In this document: positions 44,756 to 54,685 of the stretch, piece after piece
Layout of the letters: every line of letters starts with the position of its first letter
Numbering within the stretch: position 1 is the stretch's first letter
NCBI GenBank assembly: GCA_020692205.1
Contig: JAIMKV010000008.1
Span: forward strand, 39,428 to 103,427
Source: Myxosarcina sp. GA_180221_E-2-1-MAG-40_15
GTDB taxonomy: Bacteria > Cyanobacteriota > Cyanobacteriia > Cyanobacteriales > Xenococcaceae
Reading direction: 5' to 3'
Length of the DNA: 64,000 nt
Program-made: the position numbers and the translations under genes
The notes under the pieces: generated by a model
Told to the model about the DNA's origin: nothing
What the model saw: the letters and a program-made list of their open reading frames with translations, nothing else
Database searches by the model: none

Positions 44756-45475
44756 ATGAAATTAGTAAATCCTTTAGATTATCCGTGGGCTGTTTTGGCA
44801 GGAGGAATTACTTTAGTCGTAGGAATACGCCTCATACAGCTACCTAGTTATATTACATTACCTACAGCAGCGGCGATCGCTACGGGATTGGCTATGCCGT
44901 TAAAACGCCAAGAAACCCAACAAATTAAGCTTAACAATCCTGAATTAGTCAAAGAAATGCAGTTAGTAAAACAGCAGACCAAAGTATTAACAGAAAAAGC
45001 TCAAGAGTTGCGCACTCAAGCCCAACAAATGCTCACTTTAACAACACAATTAGAACTATTGGCAGCAGTGGAATATGCTTGCGATCGCGTCTTGGAATTA
45101 CCAGGTAAAATTGATTGGCTATCGCAAAAACTACAGGGTTCAGATTCGCTGTTATCTTCCACGGAACTGAAACAGCAATTAGCTCAAGTACTGATCTTAG
45201 CCAAACAAAGTTCAGGAGCGGCAAAACAACAATTAAATCAGTTAGCTACCAGTTTAGCCAACAATCTCGAACTAGTACACCAAGGGCAGGATGCTCGCCA
45301 AGCCCAAGTAGTTTCATTGAAGACTTTAGTTTCAGAATCAGCAGGAGTTTTGCAGCGGTTTCAAAATCGTTTACTTACTTCTAATCTCAATAACTCAACA
45401 GAAATTAATGAATTACAAAGTTTAACTCAAGAATTAAAAAGTATGCAGGATAACGTCGATTTACTAATTAATTAA
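44756..45475 (+). CDS. Small membrane coiled-coil protein (perhaps XpaC-like)
   Basis: The 239-residue protein has two hydrophobic segments (about 11-29 and 34-48, GGITLVVGIRLIQL and ITLPTAAAIATGLAM), then helical coiled-coil regions rich in Gln and Leu (EMQLVKQQTKVLTEKAQELR). It resembles in outline the XpaC-type proteins that accompany toxic-anion-resistance genes, but I cannot confirm homology and TelA is not seen here. It is 27 bases after the VWA lipoprotein gene and probably in the same operon. Confidence 0.6.
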   Translation: MKLVNPLDYPWAVLAGGITLVVGIRLIQLPSYITLPTAAAIATGLAMPLKRQETQQIKLNNPELVKEMQLVKQQTKVLTEKAQELRTQAQQMLTLTTQLELLAAVEYACDRVLELPGKIDWLSQKLQGSDSLLSSTELKQQLAQVLILAKQSSGAAKQQLNQLATSLANNLELVHQGQDARQAQVVSLKTLVSESAGVLQRFQNRLLTSNLNNSTEINELQSLTQELKSMQDNVDLLIN

Positions 45476-45556
45476 ACTAATTATTTTAAATCAATAGCTT
45501 CATAATATTAGGTTAATCAATCGCTAGTTATTACTGATAAATAAAAAAATAATGTT

Positions 45557-46648
45557 ATGCAAAATAAATCCAAGCAAAATCGAACTATTGTTTCATTGGT
45601 AATTATTGTTAGCTCTTTGGCTCTGGCTTTCGCACCTTTCCCAGGAGTAAAAAAAACTGTAGTAATTGTTAGCGGAACAGAACTTAAAGAACCATTAGAA
45701 GAACTAGAATCAAGATTTGAACGAAATAACCCTAATATCAATTTAGAACTAAAATTCCAAGGTTCTCAAGATATAGTTAATAACTATATTGATCAAAAAA
45801 ATGACTTTCAAGCTAATATTTTAATTCCTGCTAATGGAGAAATTTTAGCAGAACTAGCTACTCGCTGGAAAGCACAAAATAATCGTGATGCTTTTTATGA
45901 TCAACCAAAAGCGATCGCTAAAACTATCTTAGTTGGAATCGCCTGGCAAGAAAGAGGCAAAATGTTATTCCCCGATGACAAGTTCTCCTGGTCAAAAATA
46001 GAACAGGCAATGCAACAACAAAACTGGGCAAAAATTGGAGGCAAAGCCGATTGGGGTAGCTTCGATTTTGTAACTACTAATCCTACCCGTTCTAATAGTG
46101 GTCAGTTAACCATAGATTTATGGCTGCAATCGCAAAATATTCGTTCCAATAGTTCCGAAGCAGAATCGCTAGTTGACCTAATCAAACAATCAGTCTATCA
46201 GCCACCCCGCTCTACAGACATTTTACTACAGGAATTTATTACCCGTGGTGCTAATGATGGCGATTTAGCAATGGTCTATGAAAGTATTGCTCTACATCGT
46301 TGGTCACAAGCAACCACAACTCAAGGACAACCTTATCGCATTTATTACCCCGATATTACCACCGAGACCGTAGCTACCGCTGCGATTATGCAGCACAATA
46401 CGGCTGACAACGTTGTTAAAGCAGCAAACAAATTTATTGAATATTTAACTCAACCAGAACAACAAAAAGTGCTGATCCAATATGGATTTCGTCCAGTTAT
46501 TCCTGGAATAGATTTAACCTCAGTTTCTCATAGTCCTTGGTTACAAAATATTCCTGGAGCGATGTCAGATCTTGCCATAACTACTCAACAACCTCCTAGT
46601 ACTCAGGAAATTGCTGAGATTCAACGTCTATGGAGTCGATCGCGCTAA
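45557..46648 (+). CDS. Periplasmic solute-binding protein
   Basis: The 363-residue protein has an N-terminal signal or anchor (about 8-26, TIVSLVIIVSSLALAFAPF) and a type II periplasmic binding fold. It shares NPTRSNSGQLTIDLWL, DLAMVYESIALHRW and QQKVLIQYGFRPVIPGIDL with the binding domain of the VWA lipoprotein two genes upstream, so both arose by duplication. It has no lipobox. The ligand is unknown; the ABC-type binding-protein superfamily suggests an anion or sugar. No transporter is visible nearby. Confidence 0.78.
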   Translation: MQNKSKQNRTIVSLVIIVSSLALAFAPFPGVKKTVVIVSGTELKEPLEELESRFERNNPNINLELKFQGSQDIVNNYIDQKNDFQANILIPANGEILAELATRWKAQNNRDAFYDQPKAIAKTILVGIAWQERGKMLFPDDKFSWSKIEQAMQQQNWAKIGGKADWGSFDFVTTNPTRSNSGQLTIDLWLQSQNIRSNSSEAESLVDLIKQSVYQPPRSTDILLQEFITRGANDGDLAMVYESIALHRWSQATTTQGQPYRIYYPDITTETVATAAIMQHNTADNVVKAANKFIEYLTQPEQQKVLIQYGFRPVIPGIDLTSVSHSPWLQNIPGAMSDLAITTQQPPSTQEIAEIQRLWSRSR

Positions 46649-46689
46649 CATAGACTTTTAAACTAAGATTTAAGATGATTCTCTTAATT

Positions 46690-46720
46690 GGCAAAAAAAT
46701 ATCGGTCACTGATGACCGAT
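46690..46720 (-). terminator. Intrinsic terminator downstream of pyrH-frr
   Basis: ATCGGTCA, loop CTGA, TGACCGAT (46701-46720) is a perfect eight-base-pair stem. Read on the minus strand it is followed by ATTTTTTTG, so it is a strong intrinsic terminator for the pyrH-frr operon. It also lies 52 bases after the plus-strand binding-protein gene and may stop both directions. Confidence 0.78.
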
Positions 46721-46780
46721 TGATGGATAATTTATCAAAGTAATATTGTAATCATTAAAACCTGACTAATAACCAACAAA

Positions 46781-46800
46781 CAACGGTTAAAAGCCCGTTG
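46781..46800 (-). terminator. Second hairpin directly after frr
   Basis: CAACGG and CCGTTG pair around an eight-base loop, four bases after the frr stop on the minus strand, followed by TTTGTTG. It is weaker than the hairpin at 46701-46720; together they would give a double stop. Confidence 0.55.
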
Positions 46801-46804
46801 ATTT

Positions 46805-47353
46805 TTAAACAGTCATAATATCTTTTTCTTTTATAGCCAGCAAATCATCAATTTTTTGATTAAAACTATCGGTAACACTTTGAATTTCCTCCTGTAGATC
46901 TCTAGATTCATCTTCGGAAATGTCGCTGTTTTTTTCTTGTTTGCGGATTTCGTCGATCGCATCACGACGAATATTACGAATCCCCACCTTACCTTCCTCG
47001 GCTAACTTTCCTGCTGTTTTGACTAACTCTTTACGACGCTCTTTGGTCAAAGGAGGAATGTTGAGTCTAATTAAACTTCCGTCATTACTGGGGGTCAGAC
47101 CAATATCAGAAAGAGAAATCGCTTTTTCAATCTGACCCATGCTGTTTTTGTCATAAGGCTGGATCATAATTGTCGTTGCGTCGGGTGTACTAAGGTTGGC
47201 CAAAGATTTTAAGGGAGTCTCCGAGCCATAATAATCCACCATAACGCGGTCTAATAAAGAAGTGCTTGCTCTTCCTGTACGAATAGTGTTAAAAGACCGT
47301 TGAGTCGCTTCAACCGTCTTTTGCATACGTTCTTTTACTTCAGATAACTTCAC
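46805..47353 (-). CDS. frr: Ribosome recycling factor
   Basis: RRF releases ribosomes from mRNA after termination together with EF-G. The 182-residue length is standard. Family motifs are [38 protein letters not shown] and [19 protein letters not shown]. The start overlaps the pyrH end by 14 bases, showing translational coupling in the usual pyrH-frr order. Confidence 0.98.
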   Translation of the reverse strand: MKLSEVKERMQKTVEATQRSFNTIRTGRASTSLLDRVMVDYYGSETPLKSLANLSTPDATTIMIQPYDKNSMGQIEKAISLSDIGLTPSNDGSLIRLNIPPLTKERRKELVKTAGKLAEEGKVGIRNIRRDAIDEIRKQEKNSDISEDESRDLQEEIQSVTDSFNQKIDDLLAIKEKDIMTV

Positions 47354-48062
47354 AATTTCCTCCTACAATAGTGCCAACAGGTTCTCCTTTGGTCGCACGC
47401 ATAATATTACCGTTAACTGAAAGATCGAAAACTAATATAGGAATATTGTTTTCCTTACACAGAGCGATCGCTGTACTGTCCATAACCCTTAACTCGTGGG
47501 TTAGGACATGGTTATAAGTCAAGCTTTGGTAGCGATGAGCATTTTCGTTTTTCACTGGGTCAGAATCATAGATTCCGTCTACCTTAGTAGCTTTAAAAAT
47601 AATTTCTGCATCGATCTCCGCCGCTCTTAAAGCAGCAGTAGTATCGGTGGTAAAAAAGGGATTTCCCGAACCTGCACCAAAAATCACTACCCGACCTTTC
47701 TCTAGGTGACGAATAGCTCGACGGCGAATATAAGGTTCAGCCACTTCCTGCATCGAAATTGCAGTTTGTAACCGATTGGAAATGCCGATTCTTTCTAGAG
47801 CATCCTGTAAAGTCATCGCGTTCATCACAGTAGCAATCATGCCAATATAGTCAGCCGTTGCTCGATCCATTCCCGCAGCAGAGGCTTTCATTCCGCGAAA
47901 GATATTGCCACCACCAACAACGATGGCTATCTGGACTCCACTTTTGACTACATCTGCAACTTCCTGAGCAATCTCGGCGACTACCGCAGGATCGATACCA
48001 TAGCCTAAGTTGCCCATTAAGGCTTCGCCACTTAATTTTAATAAAACCCTCTGGTAACTCAT
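47340..48062 (-). CDS. pyrH: UMP kinase
   Basis: PyrH phosphorylates UMP to UDP in pyrimidine synthesis. I choose ATG 48062, giving 240 residues starting [17 protein letters not shown], the standard length; the longer frame at 48083 adds seven residues not found in the family. The ATP-site [17 protein letters not shown] and [13 protein letters not shown] are intact. It overlaps frr by 14 bases. Confidence 0.97.
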   Translation of the reverse strand: MSYQRVLLKLSGEALMGNLGYGIDPAVVAEIAQEVADVVKSGVQIAIVVGGGNIFRGMKASAAGMDRATADYIGMIATVMNAMTLQDALERIGISNRLQTAISMQEVAEPYIRRRAIRHLEKGRVVIFGAGSGNPFFTTDTTAALRAAEIDAEIIFKATKVDGIYDSDPVKNENAHRYQSLTYNHVLTHELRVMDSTAIALCKENNIPILVFDLSVNGNIMRATKGEPVGTIVGGNCEVI

Positions 48063-48206
48063 TCCTAGAAAAGTAAACCTCAATCTTTCTTGTTATTTAC
48101 CTCCCCATAACATAGCAGTTTTCTGTACTTTGTCATTAAAAAGCTCTCAGCTAATCTCAGTTAGAAAAGTGCAATTTTTTGCTTCATTAGCACTTGAGAG
48201 TATTGA

Positions 48207-48737
48207 TTAGGGTCGCCAATGAATCTCAGTACCTACAGGCGTTACATAATCTTTGGTAATTGTCCGTCCCGAAAGTATAGCCCAAATGCTATCGCGGAGG
48301 TAATGCTGGTTAACTTGTTCTATTGATTCGGCACAGTCATCAATTCTACCCTGATAACAAATTACCGCATCGCTATTTAATAAATAAACAGTCGGTAAAA
48401 CCTGAACTTTGAAAGCTCTAGCAACATCTTGATTAGAGTCTCGCAAATAGGGAAAGTTCAGGTTTTGTGTTTGAGCATATTGTCGCATAGCTTCGATGCT
48501 TTGGGCAATTGGCTCACAACGATAGTCAGAATCTATGCCTATGATGGTAAATTTTTGCTCCTCAAAATCAGCCTGAATTTTATTGAGACGTTCGATATAC
48601 TGATTGACTGCTGGATCGTTACCCATAAAAACCACGGCGATCGCTTTAAATTTTCGACGATAGCTGCTTAAATGGTAAACTTCTTGGTCAATACCAGGAA
48701 TCTCGAAATCGGGGGCATAATTACCTATCGTATTCAT
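48207..48737 (-). CDS. Thioredoxin-fold (redoxin) protein lacking the catalytic Cys pair
   Basis: The 176-residue protein keeps the redoxin scaffold: NYAPDFEIPGIDQEVYHL, IIGIDSD and VLPTVYLLNSDAVICYQGRI with the cis-Pro loop. At the active site relatives read roughly VVFMCNHCPYV, but this protein reads VVFMGNDPAVNQYIERL, so both cysteines are gone and one residue is lost. A redox role through the usual CxxC is therefore unlikely; a binding or regulatory function is possible. Other cysteines (RCEP, DDCAES) do not sit at the active site. It is a single-gene unit downstream of speB. Confidence 0.78.
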   Translation of the reverse strand: MNTIGNYAPDFEIPGIDQEVYHLSSYRRKFKAIAVVFMGNDPAVNQYIERLNKIQADFEEQKFTIIGIDSDYRCEPIAQSIEAMRQYAQTQNLNFPYLRDSNQDVARAFKVQVLPTVYLLNSDAVICYQGRIDDCAESIEQVNQHYLRDSIWAILSGRTITKDYVTPVGTEIHWRP

Positions 48738-48907
48738 AAATACTTTTTCCTATAAAAAGTTTCCAGTAACATATAGAACAGTAGAAAATCTGTCTACAAA
48801 CAACCAATTTTATCAATTTTAATTGAGATTTGACTGTGAGCCAGATCTGACTTCCCACTATAAGTTAAGGAATATAAGGCTTCTTAGCGCATTAACTAAT
48901 TTCTTTT

Positions 48908-49792
48908 TCAACTCAAGAATTGACTATAGCCAATCAATTTGTAAACCAATTTAGCGGCAATAAATTCTGATACTACTGAGTCTAATGTTGGGGCTAATTC
49001 CATCACGTCGCAACCTATTACCTGATGTTGCCTAAATATTCTTTGCAAAAATTCGTTTAGCTCATACCAGTTTAAGCCTCCAGGCTCAGGAGTTCCCACT
49101 CCAGGCATCAGACTAGGATCTAGTCCATCTAAATCGATGGTGATAAACACTTGGTCGGTTGATATTTTGGCGATCGCCTGTTCGATCCAGTCTGAATTGC
49201 GCTCAATATCTTTTGCCCAAACTACGGGAATCTGCTGCTGTTTAATTAACTGCGCTTCTTCTAAACAAATACTGCGAATCCCTACAGCAAGAGTTGGTAG
49301 TCCCAGATCCAGCACGCGACGCATAACGCAAGCATGATTATAAATCGAACCTTCATAACAGTGACGTAGATCGCCATGGGCATCAATCTGAATTACGGTA
49401 AACGGCTGGCTTAATTTTTGTTGGTAGGCTCTGACTACTGCTGCGGTGATGCTGTGTTCTCCTCCCAAAGCAATAACAAACTTACCATCGGCGAGTAATT
49501 GAGCTACTTCAGCAGTAACTATTTTTAGCATCATTTCTGGAGTTAGTTCAGGATTTGTTTTCGTATCGGCGATCGCCTTAACTGTATAAATTCCTATTTC
49601 CTGACAGATTTCTTTTCCTAACTCAATATCATAAGCCTCTAGCTGATCTGAGGCGGTAATAATTGCTTCTGGGCCATTTTGACATCCTTGACGATAGGTA
49701 GTGGTTTTTTCATAGGGAATAGGCAGAATGACTACTGGCGCTGCTTCATAGTTACTGTGTGCTTCTGAACCAATAAACTGTTTAAAAGTCAT
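48908..49792 (-). CDS. speB: Agmatinase/ureohydrolase
   Basis: The 294-residue ureohydrolase has the full Mn2 site: H113 (GGEHSIT), D137-A-H139-G-D141 and D220-L-D222-G (TIDLDGLDP). The family ending GVGTPEPGG is intact. It would convert agmatine to putrescine and urea. Some cyanobacterial relatives act on guanidine or other guanidino compounds and need accessory factors, so the substrate is not certain from sequence. It lies 26 bases after the DUF393 gene on the same strand. Confidence 0.87.
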   Translation of the reverse strand: MTFKQFIGSEAHSNYEAAPVVILPIPYEKTTTYRQGCQNGPEAIITASDQLEAYDIELGKEICQEIGIYTVKAIADTKTNPELTPEMMLKIVTAEVAQLLADGKFVIALGGEHSITAAVVRAYQQKLSQPFTVIQIDAHGDLRHCYEGSIYNHACVMRRVLDLGLPTLAVGIRSICLEEAQLIKQQQIPVVWAKDIERNSDWIEQAIAKISTDQVFITIDLDGLDPSLMPGVGTPEPGGLNWYELNEFLQRIFRQHQVIGCDVMELAPTLDSVVSEFIAAKLVYKLIGYSQFLS

Positions 49793-49818
49793 ATATGTGC
49801 TTGCAATGAATTAACTGG

Positions 49819-50193
49819 TCAAATCGGTTCGGAATTTTTGCGTTCACCAAACCATTGATAGCGATTATCGCGTATTTGTTCATAAGTGCGATCGCCCAAC
49901 CACTTCATCCCTGGAATAGCTCGATAGGCAGCGATAAAAGCTTCTCCTAAGGGTAACAGACGCGCAATTTCTTCTGCCGCCTCGCTTCCCTGCCAGCTTC
50001 TAGTTGGTTGATTCGGGTCAATTAAAATCATTCCCGCTTCGCAATCTGTCGTGGTGATGCCATAGTTAGCCAGAGTTGCTTGATCCTGCATCGGAATATA
50101 GGCAAAGATTTTTTCGCGGTCAAATTGTTGCAAAAGCTGGGCAAAAGTGGTGCAAAGATTGCATTTGCTGTCGTAAACTACTTGATATTTCAT
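49819..50193 (-). CDS. DUF393 (DCC-family) thiol-disulfide oxidoreductase-like protein
   Basis: The 124-residue protein starts with VVYDSKCNLCTTFAQLL, matching the Asp-x2-Cys-x2-Cys (D8, C11, C14) motif of DCC proteins. The following FAYIPMQDQATLANYGI and GSEAAEEIARLLPLGEAFI are typical of the family. Function is inferred to be redox-related but is not established. It lies between speB and endonuclease V. Confidence 0.88.
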   Translation of the reverse strand: MKYQVVYDSKCNLCTTFAQLLQQFDREKIFAYIPMQDQATLANYGITTTDCEAGMILIDPNQPTRSWQGSEAAEEIARLLPLGEAFIAAYRAIPGMKWLGDRTYEQIRDNRYQWFGERKNSEPI

Positions 50194-50258
50194 GATGAGA
50201 ATTTTGATTAGCTCGATTATAACTTTAGAATAATCTGCAAGTTTTGTCTGAGTTTAAT

Positions 50259-50933
50259 TTACTGGGATTGTTTTCGGTGTGAAGCTAATTTGTCTGCCCA
50301 CCTCGTGGTTTCTGGTAGACGATATTTGGTTAGACAACCCATTACGTAGTCGAGTGCCGTCGGTAGGCTAATTTTGTGTCCAATGGAGATATAGATTGGC
50401 TTAACTTTGGTGCGCGATCGCAAGACGATGCCAATGGTTTCGCCTTTGTCGATTAATGGTTGCCAGCTACCTTTGGCGATCGCCACTGCTTCATGTTTAC
50501 CTATTAATAAAGATTTAGCTACGCCAATCGTAGGTATATTTAATAACACTCCTAAATGACAAGCCAAGCCCAAACGACGAGGATGAGCCAAACCCTGACC
50601 ATCACACAAAATTAAATCGGGAGTAATGTTCAATTGGGGTAAAGCCGCCAAAATAGCTGGAATTTCGCGAAATGAAAGATATCCAGGTACGTAAGGAAAA
50701 GCAGTCGGGATACGTGCGATCGCTTGCTCGACTAGCTCTAATTCGGGATAACTTAATACCGCCACCGCTGCTTTAGAAATAGTATAATTAGCTTCAAAAC
50801 CAATATCTACTCCTGCCACATAGTTCACTTTTGCCAAACAGTCTGAAGTAATTACTTGATGTTTTAGCTGTTCTTGAATTACCTTGGCTTCGGCTACAGT
50901 TTTTACCCAAGGATGAGTCAAATTAATTTCCAA
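50259..50933 (-). CDS. nfi: Endonuclease V
   Basis: EndoV nicks DNA next to deoxyinosine and other damaged bases. The 224-residue protein shows the catalytic acids D43 (GVDIGF), E90 (LSFRE) and D111 (CDGQGLAHPRRLGLA), and the wedge motif PYVPGYLSFRE that opens the damaged strand. Length and motifs are complete. Confidence 0.93.
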   Translation of the reverse strand: MEINLTHPWVKTVAEAKVIQEQLKHQVITSDCLAKVNYVAGVDIGFEANYTISKAAVAVLSYPELELVEQAIARIPTAFPYVPGYLSFREIPAILAALPQLNITPDLILCDGQGLAHPRRLGLACHLGVLLNIPTIGVAKSLLIGKHEAVAIAKGSWQPLIDKGETIGIVLRSRTKVKPIYISIGHKISLPTALDYVMGCLTKYRLPETTRWADKLASHRKQSQ

Positions 50934-51358
50934 TTTTTTATTTACAGTAAATTAGCAAATACTTAATTATGACTAAGTAATTTGACTTTAGTAGACAGTA
51001 AATAAATTTTTGGTAAAATTACAGCCTGCTGCCGCCATAAATTTAAAAAGTATTCGCAAAAATATTAACTAATCTCTTTACAATTTAAGCAGCCTCTAAT
51101 AACTTTTAATAATTTTGTCAAACTGCCAGCCTACATTTTAAACTGGTAAATATCCCATATTTCTAGTCGATTAATCATGAATAAACGATAAGATCCTTTT
51201 ACTCAAGCAACGCTCAGTAATTTCATTTAAGTAAAATTATTGAGCTGTTGTTTTAATAATATTTTGAAAAATCGATTGTTATAATATGTAAGTTGAATTA
51301 TATTTATCTAGTCATAACAATTACCTTTAATTACATTACGCCTAGTTGTAGTAAATAG
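50934..51358 (+). other. Intergenic region before the pentapeptide-repeat gene
   Basis: This 425-base AT-rich region holds a hairpin at 51213-51244 (CTCAGTAATTT with AAATTATTGAG, one wobble) followed by TTGTTTTAATAATATTTT, and a TATAAT at 51280-51285 without a well-spaced -35. It separates endonuclease V (divergent) from the pentapeptide gene. No coding frame or RNA gene recognised. Confidence 0.45.
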
Positions 51359-52273
51359 ATGCAAAATTTACCTAATAGCAATGAAGCTTTAATATCTAAA
51401 GCTAATCGACCTCTAGGAGAAATTTTAATTGAGGCTGGGTTAATTACGGCAAGTCAAATAGAATTCGCTCTACAGCTACAGGCTACTAGCAATTTGCGAG
51501 TCGGTGAAATATTAGCTTCTCATAACTGGATTAAACAACAAACGGCTGATTTTTTTGCTGAAAATTGGACAAAATTACTCGACCAAAAGCAAAAGATGCC
51601 TCTAATATATTACTTTCGCCAAGCAGGATTATTAGACGAACAGCAAATTGCCAAACTATTACGAGAGCAACAGCAGCAAACTAAACCAACAAGATTTCAT
51701 CGTCTGGCAGTGGAACGAGGTTATTTAAAGCAAATTACCGTAGACTTTTTTTTGGCAAGCATCTTTAATATTTATAATACTAATGTTTTTTCTTTTGCTA
51801 AACCCTATGAAATTCTGAGCAGGTATAACAAAGGAGAAACTAACTTTCGGCGTACAGAATTAAGTAAAGCACCATTGATGGGAGTTAGTCTGAAGGGAAT
51901 TCAATTAGATGGCTCAAATCTGCGAGAAGCTAATCTAAATAGCTGTAATTTAAGCGAGTCTAGCTTAATTCAAACTAATTTGGCCTTAGTCGATTTAGTC
52001 AAAGCAATTTTGATTCAGGCAAATTTTGAACGAGCCAACCTCTACCAGGCTAATTTGAGAGAAGCTCATTTAAAAGGGGCAAACTTTACTAAAGCTAATT
52101 TACAGGGTGCAGATTTACGAGAAGCTTATTTATTTAATACCGTTTTTGCAGGAGCAGACTTAAGAGAAGCTAAGCTGCCTAAGGAATACACCTACGAGGT
52201 GTATTACAATTCTGAAACTATCTTTGATCAAAATTTTGAGCCGCCAAAAGTGGGCTGGAAACAAATTAATTAG
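51359..52273 (+). CDS. Pentapeptide-repeat protein with N-terminal GspE/PilB-like helical region
   Basis: The 304-residue protein has two parts. Residues 20-140 contain two similar helical units (LGEILIEAGLITASQIEFAL and PLIYYFRQAGLLDEQQIAKL), like the N-terminal domain of type II secretion or type IV pilus ATPases. Residues 175-270 are pentapeptide repeats of the A(D/N)Lxx type (LDGSNLREANLNSCNLSESS, FTKANLQGADLREAYL). Pentapeptide stacks form a right-handed beta-helix. Function unknown; the combination suggests a scaffold role. Confidence 0.82.
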   Translation: MQNLPNSNEALISKANRPLGEILIEAGLITASQIEFALQLQATSNLRVGEILASHNWIKQQTADFFAENWTKLLDQKQKMPLIYYFRQAGLLDEQQIAKLLREQQQQTKPTRFHRLAVERGYLKQITVDFFLASIFNIYNTNVFSFAKPYEILSRYNKGETNFRRTELSKAPLMGVSLKGIQLDGSNLREANLNSCNLSESSLIQTNLALVDLVKAILIQANFERANLYQANLREAHLKGANFTKANLQGADLREAYLFNTVFAGADLREAKLPKEYTYEVYYNSETIFDQNFEPPKVGWKQIN

Positions 52274-52454
52274 TATCTTCTGCGTGCAGACTAATATGAT
52301 TAATATCAGTAAACAATAAGTACTTAAACTAACTTAAACATTAAACATAAAAGTATAGACCTATCCCTTTGTAATATACAGGATTTAACCATTCAGATAG
52401 TGTTAGGATCTAGCCACGAGAAAAAGAAGCGAAAAAATAAGGAAAATATAGTTG

Positions 52455-54605
52455 ATGCAAGAATTTGACAAGTCGATATCTTTTGATGGTCGTGATATTC
52501 GGCTCAAAGTAGGCTTGCTAGCACCACAGGCAGGCGGTTCAGTCTTAGTACAGTCAGGTGATACAGCGGTTCTGGTTACTGCTACAAGAGCCAAAGGAAG
52601 AGAAGGCATCGATTTTTTACCTTTAACCGTAGACTACGAAGAGCGACAATATGCAGCGGGGCGAATTCCTGGAGGCTTTTTTAAAAGAGAAGGTAGACCA
52701 GGAGAAAAAGCGATCTTAACCAGCAGATTGATTGACCGTCCCATACGACCTCTGTTTCCCAACTGGTTGCGAGATGATATCCAGATAGTTGCTACTACCC
52801 TTTCAATGGATGAAGATGTACCCCCAGATGTCTTAGCAGTGACGGGTGCTTCAGTAGCGGTTTTGCTGGCAGAGATTCCTTTTTATGGTCCAATGGCAGC
52901 GGTCAGAGTAGGCTTGGTAGGAGATGACTTTATTCTCAATCCTACCTACAAAGAAATTAAAAAAGGCGATCTAGATATTGTTGTGGCTGGTAGCCCTGAT
53001 GGGATTGTGATGGTAGAAGCAGGGGCAAACCAGTTACCAGAACAGGACGTGATCGAGGCGATTGATTTTGCTTATGAAGCAATTCAAGAGCTAATCCAAT
53101 CACAACGAGAATTAATTAAAGATTTAGGTATTGAGGTGGTTGTTCCTGAACCGCCGCAAGAAGATGAGAGTCTAAACAGCTTTATTCGCGATCGCGCCAC
53201 CCAAGATATCAAGCAAATTCTCTCTCAATATGACTTTGACAAAAAGGCTCGGGACGAAGCTTTAGATGAAATTAAGCAAACTAAGATTATTGATGCCATT
53301 GCCGAACTTCCCGCAGATGATTCGATAGCAGTCGCTACTGCTGAAGATCCCAAAGCAATTGACAAGGCGTTTAAAACGCTAACTAAAAAGCTGATGCGGG
53401 CTCAAATCCTCGAAGATAGCATCAGGGTGGATGGCAGAAAGCTAGATCAAGTAAGACCAATTACCTCTCAAGTAGGAGTTTTACCCAATCGGGTTCATGG
53501 TAGTGGCTTGTTTAGAAGAGGTCTGACTCAGGTATTGTCGATCGCTACTTTGGGAACATCAGGGGATGCTCAGGACACAAAAGACGACATGACTATCCAA
53601 GACGAAAAACGCTATCTGCATCACTACAATTTTCCCCCTTATTCCGTCGGCGAAACTCGCCCCATGCGATCGCCTGGACGAAGAGAAATTGGTCACGGCG
53701 CACTAGCCGAAAGAGCATTGCTTCCAGTGTTGCCCACCCCCGAAGATTTTCCTTATGTACTGCGAGTAGTTTCCGAGGTGTTGTCTTCTAATGGCTCAAC
53801 CTCCATGGGTTCAGTGTGTGGTTCAACATTGTGTTTGATGGATGCAGGAGTTCCCCTGACTAAACCCGTCAGCGGCGCAGCTATGGGCTTAATTAAGGAA
53901 GGCGATCAGGTAAGAATTCTGACTGACATTCAGGGGATTGAAGACTTTTTGGGCGACATGGACTTTAAGGTTGCCGGGACAGATGCTGGCATCACTGCCT
54001 TGCAGATGGATATGAAAATTACTGGTCTTTCGATGGAGGTGATTGCTAAGGCGATTCAACAAGCTTTACCAGCGCGCATCCATATTTTAGAAGAAATGCT
54101 CAAGGCGATCGATGCGCCTAGAAAAGAGCTGTCTCCCTATGCTCCAAGACTGTTAACCATGAAGATCGATCCTGATTTGATTGGCATGGTAATTGGGCCT
54201 TCGGGTAAGACAATTAAAGCGATTACCGAACAAACTGGGGCGAAAATTGATATTGAAGATGATGGTAAAGTAGTCATTGCAGCGGTAGAAGCGGAAAAAG
54301 CCGATATGGCTCGTAAGATGATCTACAACATTACCCGTAAACTTAATGAAGGAGACGTTTACCTGGGTAAAGTTACCAGAATTATCGATATTGGTGCTTT
54401 TGTCGAGATCTTGCCTGGAAAAGAAGGCATGATTCACATTTCTCAGTTAGCCGAAGGCAGAGTAGGCAAAGTGGACGATGAGGTTGCAGTTGGAGATGAG
54501 ATTGTGGTCAAAATACGTGGTTTTGATCAAAAAAACCGCTTGAATCTAACTAGATTGGGCATTCATCCTGATGAAGCTGCCGAAGCCAGAGCAGCAGCAA
54601 TGTAA
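52455..54605 (+). CDS. pnp: Polyribonucleotide nucleotidyltransferase
   Basis: PNPase degrades mRNA 3' to 5' with phosphate. The 716-residue protein, starting at ATG 52455 directly after a TTG, contains two RNase PH domains (first about 1-220, second about 325-555), a helical linker, a KH domain (about 562-620, [17 protein letters not shown]) and an S1 domain (about 630-700, [18 protein letters not shown]). The catalytic-site segments [13 protein letters not shown] and [20 protein letters not shown] are intact. In cyanobacteria it also makes poly(A)-like tails. Confidence 0.98.
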   Translation: MQEFDKSISFDGRDIRLKVGLLAPQAGGSVLVQSGDTAVLVTATRAKGREGIDFLPLTVDYEERQYAAGRIPGGFFKREGRPGEKAILTSRLIDRPIRPLFPNWLRDDIQIVATTLSMDEDVPPDVLAVTGASVAVLLAEIPFYGPMAAVRVGLVGDDFILNPTYKEIKKGDLDIVVAGSPDGIVMVEAGANQLPEQDVIEAIDFAYEAIQELIQSQRELIKDLGIEVVVPEPPQEDESLNSFIRDRATQDIKQILSQYDFDKKARDEALDEIKQTKIIDAIAELPADDSIAVATAEDPKAIDKAFKTLTKKLMRAQILEDSIRVDGRKLDQVRPITSQVGVLPNRVHGSGLFRRGLTQVLSIATLGTSGDAQDTKDDMTIQDEKRYLHHYNFPPYSVGETRPMRSPGRREIGHGALAERALLPVLPTPEDFPYVLRVVSEVLSSNGSTSMGSVCGSTLCLMDAGVPLTKPVSGAAMGLIKEGDQVRILTDIQGIEDFLGDMDFKVAGTDAGITALQMDMKITGLSMEVIAKAIQQALPARIHILEEMLKAIDAPRKELSPYAPRLLTMKIDPDLIGMVIGPSGKTIKAITEQTGAKIDIEDDGKVVIAAVEAEKADMARKMIYNITRKLNEGDVYLGKVTRIIDIGAFVEILPGKEGMIHISQLAEGRVGKVDDEVAVGDEIVVKIRGFDQKNRLNLTRLGIHPDEAAEARAAAM

Positions 54606-54613
54606 AGGAATTA

Positions 54614-54662
54614 GGGATCAGGAATTAGGAAACTATGGGCAACGCTCATAGTTCCTGATCCC
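54614..54662. terminator. Bulged hairpin between convergent pnp and the taxis operon
   Basis: GGGATCAGGAA ... ACTATG (with a short extra stretch) pairs with CATAGTTCCTGATCCC. The stem is up to 16 base pairs around a loop of GGCAACGCT, with a TTAGGAA bulge. It sits between the convergent pnp and receiver genes and probably terminates both. Confidence 0.6.
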
Positions 54663-54685
54663 TGATCTTTGATAATTGATTCTTT

